A program made the translations under genes and the position numbers. Below, one piece after another: positions 61,341 through 64,000 of a stretch of 64,000 nucleotides of DNA (the stretch's first letter is position 1; each line of letters opens with the position of its first letter). Location of the stretch: contig NZ_JAJKFK010000006.1 of NCBI RefSeq assembly GCF_021653975.1, positions 186,001-250,000 on the forward strand. Direction: 5' to 3'. The DNA is from Amycolatopsis sp. GM8. GTDB taxonomy: Bacteria > Actinomycetota > Actinomycetes > Mycobacteriales > Pseudonocardiaceae. The notes beneath the pieces were generated by a model. The model made no database searches. It worked only from the letters and a program-made list of their open reading frames with translations, and was not told where the DNA came from.

Positions 61341-63083
61341 GTGAACCGGGTAGTACAGCTATGGCCCGCGGCGGAGCACGAAAGTCACCTCGCCGCCGCG
61401 GTCAGCGAGGCCGCCGAACTGTTCGAAGTGGACACTCACGGCCTGGAACTCGCTGATGCCGCACGGATTTTCGGCGAGCGTGCACCCAAGGATGTGCGGT
61501 GGACGGTGGCGGGCGAGGACCTCGGCCCGGCGGCGATCGAGCCCGGCCCGCTCAGTCGCCCGGCTCGCGTGGTCCTCGACTTCGTCGCCGCGCTCGCTCC
61601 CGCGCCGATCACCGCGGACCTGCTGATGTCCGGCGTGTCGGGCCTGCTCGGGCCACGCGCGCCGATGCTCGTCGCGGACGCGCTGACCGAACTCGCGGAG
61701 TTCGTGCGCCCGGTCCCCGGTGAAACCCCGGCATGGCAAGCGGTTTACCGGTTCGCGCCACCCGGGGACAGCGTGCGGCGGGCCGCGTCGATCCTCGAAC
61801 GGCTCCTCGCCGAGCCGGTGCGGCTGGAGATCTACCGCCACGCCCTGGAAGTCGCCGGGCATCCGGCCGCCGCCGAGCAGCGGCCCGGACTCCTGCGCGC
61901 CGTTGCCCGCGGCTACGAACAACGCGGCGACACCCCGGCCGCCGCGCAGGTCTGGCGGCTCGTCGCGGACGACGGCGATCCCGAGGACGTACTCACCGCC
62001 GCGCGCCTGGACGTGCGAACCGGCGACCCACGGGCCGCGATCCACCGCACGGCGCGCCTCATCCAGGACGCCCGGCGTGCTCGCGACGTCCGCACCGAAC
62101 ACCGCGCCCGGTTCGTCGCCGCGACCGCGCACGACGCACTCGGCTCGTATGCGTGCGCCGACAAGGTCTTTTACCGGCATCCGCTCGTCACGTCGCAGGG
62201 ACCCGAGCCGGTGTGGCTCGGCGCGGAGGAACGCCGAGAGGTCCGGCTCGCCCGCGTCCAGGCGCTGCGGGTTCGGGGCGAATACGGCCTGGCACGCGAA
62301 CTTCTCGACGCGGTCCTGCCGGAAATCCGCCGCGCGCAACCGTTCGGCAGCCACCGGGGGGATTGGCCGCTCGCGACGCTGGAAGACGCGCGGCTGCTCC
62401 TGCTGGCCGGGGACATCGCCCGGTCCCGCGAAGTGGCGGGCCTGCTCGCCGACCGATTCGCGCGCGCCGGGTGGTCGCGCCACCGCCTGGCCCGGTCGGC
62501 CGTCGCCGTGCTCACCGAGGGGGAGCACGAGGTCGGGCAGGCCCGCCACGCCGCCGCCGAATCCGCCGCCTGGTTCGGCGAAGACGATCCCCAGACGCTG
62601 GAGCTGCGGATCATCGAGGCGCACGCGCTCAGTGACGACGGGCAGGGCGGCGAGGCGATCGCGCTGCTCGCGGACGTCGAGGCGCGGGCCGGGTCCTGGC
62701 TCGGCGCCGAACATCCGCTGACGCTCAAGGCACGGCAACGGCGCGCGCTCGCCCGGATGCGCCTGCGCGACTGGGAAACCGCCGCGCGGCTGTTCGAAGA
62801 ACTCGCGCCTCGCCAGGAACTGGCGCTCGGCGCCGGCCACCCCGACTCCCGCCTGACCCGGCTGGAACTCGGCGTCTGCCTGGCCAGGCTGAACCACGTG
62901 CGGCGCGCCAGGCCGCTGCTGGCCGAAGCCGTGAAAGCACTGCACGAACACGACGGTCCCTGGCAGCACTGGGTTTCCGCCGCGAGAGCCGCCACCGAAC
63001 TCGCCGGGCTGCCGGGCCCGGTCGCGCGATGGTTCACCCGCGCGCGGCCGCGGGCTCAGCCGGGCTGCCAGCCGATGCCGTAG
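61341..63083 (+). CDS. TPR-like helical repeat protein, unknown function
   Basis: 580 residues. The first 110 have no recognised domain (VVQLWPAAEHESHLAAAVSE, WTVAGEDLGPAAIEPGPLS). From there on come helical repeats with TPR spacing: AVARGYEQRGDTPAAAQVWR, RALARMRLRDWETAARLFEE, LELGVCLARLNHVRRARPLL. No membrane helix, no catalytic motif seen. GTG 61341 is used; GTG 61332 is possible. Its last 28 bp overlap the convergent gene at 63056, which is rare and may need antisense balance. Confidence 0.75.
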   Translation: MNRVVQLWPAAEHESHLAAAVSEAAELFEVDTHGLELADAARIFGERAPKDVRWTVAGEDLGPAAIEPGPLSRPARVVLDFVAALAPAPITADLLMSGVSGLLGPRAPMLVADALTELAEFVRPVPGETPAWQAVYRFAPPGDSVRRAASILERLLAEPVRLEIYRHALEVAGHPAAAEQRPGLLRAVARGYEQRGDTPAAAQVWRLVADDGDPEDVLTAARLDVRTGDPRAAIHRTARLIQDARRARDVRTEHRARFVAATAHDALGSYACADKVFYRHPLVTSQGPEPVWLGAEERREVRLARVQALRVRGEYGLARELLDAVLPEIRRAQPFGSHRGDWPLATLEDARLLLLAGDIARSREVAGLLADRFARAGWSRHRLARSAVAVLTEGEHEVGQARHAAAESAAWFGEDDPQTLELRIIEAHALSDDGQGGEAIALLADVEARAGSWLGAEHPLTLKARQRRALARMRLRDWETAARLFEELAPRQELALGAGHPDSRLTRLELGVCLARLNHVRRARPLLAEAVKALHEHDGPWQHWVSAARAATELAGLPGPVARWFTRARPRAQPGCQPMP

Positions 63084-64000
63084 GAGCGGGCCGGCTGCAG
63101 GTTCTCGAAATCGGCGCCGACCTCGAAACCGTCCAGCGACAACGGTTTCCGGACCGGCAGCGGATCCTCGGCGTCCTTCGAGAACTCCCCGTCGATCCGC
63201 CAGATCCGCAGCGGCGGCGGGATCCGGTCGAACCGGACGTTCAGCCGGAACCGTTCGCACGGGAATTCCGGGGTGCAGCAGTAGAACGGGGAGATCTTGG
63301 GGACGTTGATCCGGAAGAAGAACTCGTGCCGGTCGCCGACGCCGAGCACCCGCGGCGGGCGCAGCTGGAAACCGACGCGGCTCGAGGAGAGGATCCGCGC
63401 CGAGTGCACCTCGCCGCCGCGGAGCACCTCGATGCCCACGTCCTTCAGGTCCACCGGCCCGGGCCGGCCCAGCACGCGGCCGAGCGAGATGCCGTGCTCG
63501 ATCTCCGCCAGATCCGGCACGTGGCTGACGATCTCGCGCTTCTCGAACACCTCCGCGCCCGCCCCGTCGGGGATGAGGTCGACATCGAGTGCCGTGGTGT
63601 GCCAAGGACTTTCCGGCCGCGGAGGGGCGGGCGCGGAGGTCGCCGCCAGCTCGGCGAGCAGGTAGACGACCTCGTCGGCGCGACGCTGCATCGTCCGCAT
63701 GTCGCGGTCGGCTTCGCGGCCCAGCTCCTCGAGCCGGTGGGTGTACAGCTTGCCGGCGGTCGCGCCGAACCCGAGCACCGCCTGCGCGATGGCGTGATTG
63801 CCCTCCGGCAGGCGGGTGATCAGGTCGCCGAGCGTGCGCACGAGCTTTTCGCGGACCGTGCCGGGCGGGTCCGTGTCGAGCACCCCGGCCACGCGGCGCA
63901 GCGGCGGGCCCGCCGTGTCCGGCAGCGCTTTGGCCTGGATCCCCAAACCCTTGCGTACCTTTTTCAGCTCCGAGACCAGCGCTTCGATCTCGTCCCGCGC
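63056..64000 (-). CDS. Hypothetical protein, partial (runs off the window)
   Basis: At least 314 residues; the frame is open to base 64000 (RDEIEALVSELKKVRKGLGI precedes the TTG at 63946), so the start lies outside. The N-terminal part is charged and helical (VREKLVRTLGDLITRLPEGN then ATAGKLYTHRLEELGREADR), and the second half is beta-rich (GDRHEFFFRINVPKISPFYC then FRLNVRFDRIPPPLRIWRID), with a PFYCCTPEFPC Cys cluster. It ends RSYGIGWQPG. Helix-plus-beta layout suggests a regulatory protein, but no family is recognised. Convergent and overlapping with the TPR-like gene. Confidence 0.7.
   Translation of the reverse strand, partial: ARDEIEALVSELKKVRKGLGIQAKALPDTAGPPLRRVAGVLDTDPPGTVREKLVRTLGDLITRLPEGNHAIAQAVLGFGATAGKLYTHRLEELGREADRDMRTMQRRADEVVYLLAELAATSAPAPPRPESPWHTTALDVDLIPDGAGAEVFEKREIVSHVPDLAEIEHGISLGRVLGRPGPVDLKDVGIEVLRGGEVHSARILSSSRVGFQLRPPRVLGVGDRHEFFFRINVPKISPFYCCTPEFPCERFRLNVRFDRIPPPLRIWRIDGEFSKDAEDPLPVRKPLSLDGFEVGADFENLQPARSYGIGWQPG

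Overview
The window is a GC-rich actinobacterial chromosome segment, very probably from the Pseudonocardiaceae and most like Amycolatopsis (inference). The grounds are dense GTG/ATG starts with 1-4 nt stop/start overlaps, and a gene order like that of mycobacteria and relatives: pgsA-patA-pimA, pdxS/pdxT, yebC, ruvCAB, yajC-secDF, apt, rel, peptidylprolyl isomerase. An SsgA-like morphogenesis protein and a glnX-glnH-pknG locus are also present. No rRNA, tRNA, CRISPR array, insertion sequence or prophage was seen.

Region by region. 1-4.5 kb: a divergent YceI/MarR pair with two matched operators, then the phosphatidylinositol mannoside genes and a truncated XdhC-like protein. 4.6-10.4 kb: an EF-G-like GTPase, pdxS and pdxT on either side of two tiny paralogous genes (one frameshifted), yebC with a partly duplicated start, and a DUF4262 protein. 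10.5-20.7 kb: an SOS-box-controlled ruvCAB, the Sec accessory genes, apt, a VapBC-type toxin-antitoxin pair lying between apt and rel, rel, and a crotonase that lacks both usual catalytic glutamates. 20.7-28.4 kb: secreted cyclophilin, YibE/F membrane protein, SsgA-like protein, class A PBP and soluble transhydrogenase.

28.4-37.5 kb is accessory. It holds an XRE regulator/YdcF-like/WbqC-like operon, a TetR-homocysteine methyltransferase pair, a SAM methyltransferase, and a tightly overlapping three-gene terpenoid operon. That operon encodes a class II (DxDD) diterpene cyclase, a cytochrome P450 and a UbiA-superfamily enzyme. With no class I terpene synthase in the window, the UbiA protein is a good candidate for the second cyclisation or prenyl-transfer step. 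This is one of the two strongest candidates here for an undescribed system.

37.7-49.4 kb holds single catabolic, envelope and secreted enzymes (PAC2, GH3, carboxylesterase, homogentisate dioxygenase, AbiEi-like protein, VOC protein with an ECF-like sigma factor, amidase, secreted hydrolase). 49.65-58.18 kb is the other standout: a seven-gene chain with junctions overlapping by 1-4 nt (one 4-nt gap). It runs GlnX-like membrane sensor, GlnH-like lipoprotein, coiled-coil protein, PknG kinase, PP2C phosphatase, vWA protein, FHA protein. The kinase, phosphatase and FHA protein all begin with Cys4-type zinc ribbons. It looks like an extended version of the mycobacterial glutamate-sensing GlnX/GlnH/PknG pathway that carries its own eraser, scaffold and reader. 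58.3-64 kb holds a double-MerR regulator, a LysR/MFS pair, a TPR-like protein and a partial regulatory-looking gene.

Two families of short dispersed repeats sit almost only in the gaps between convergent genes. They may be shared terminator or REP-like elements of this lineage.
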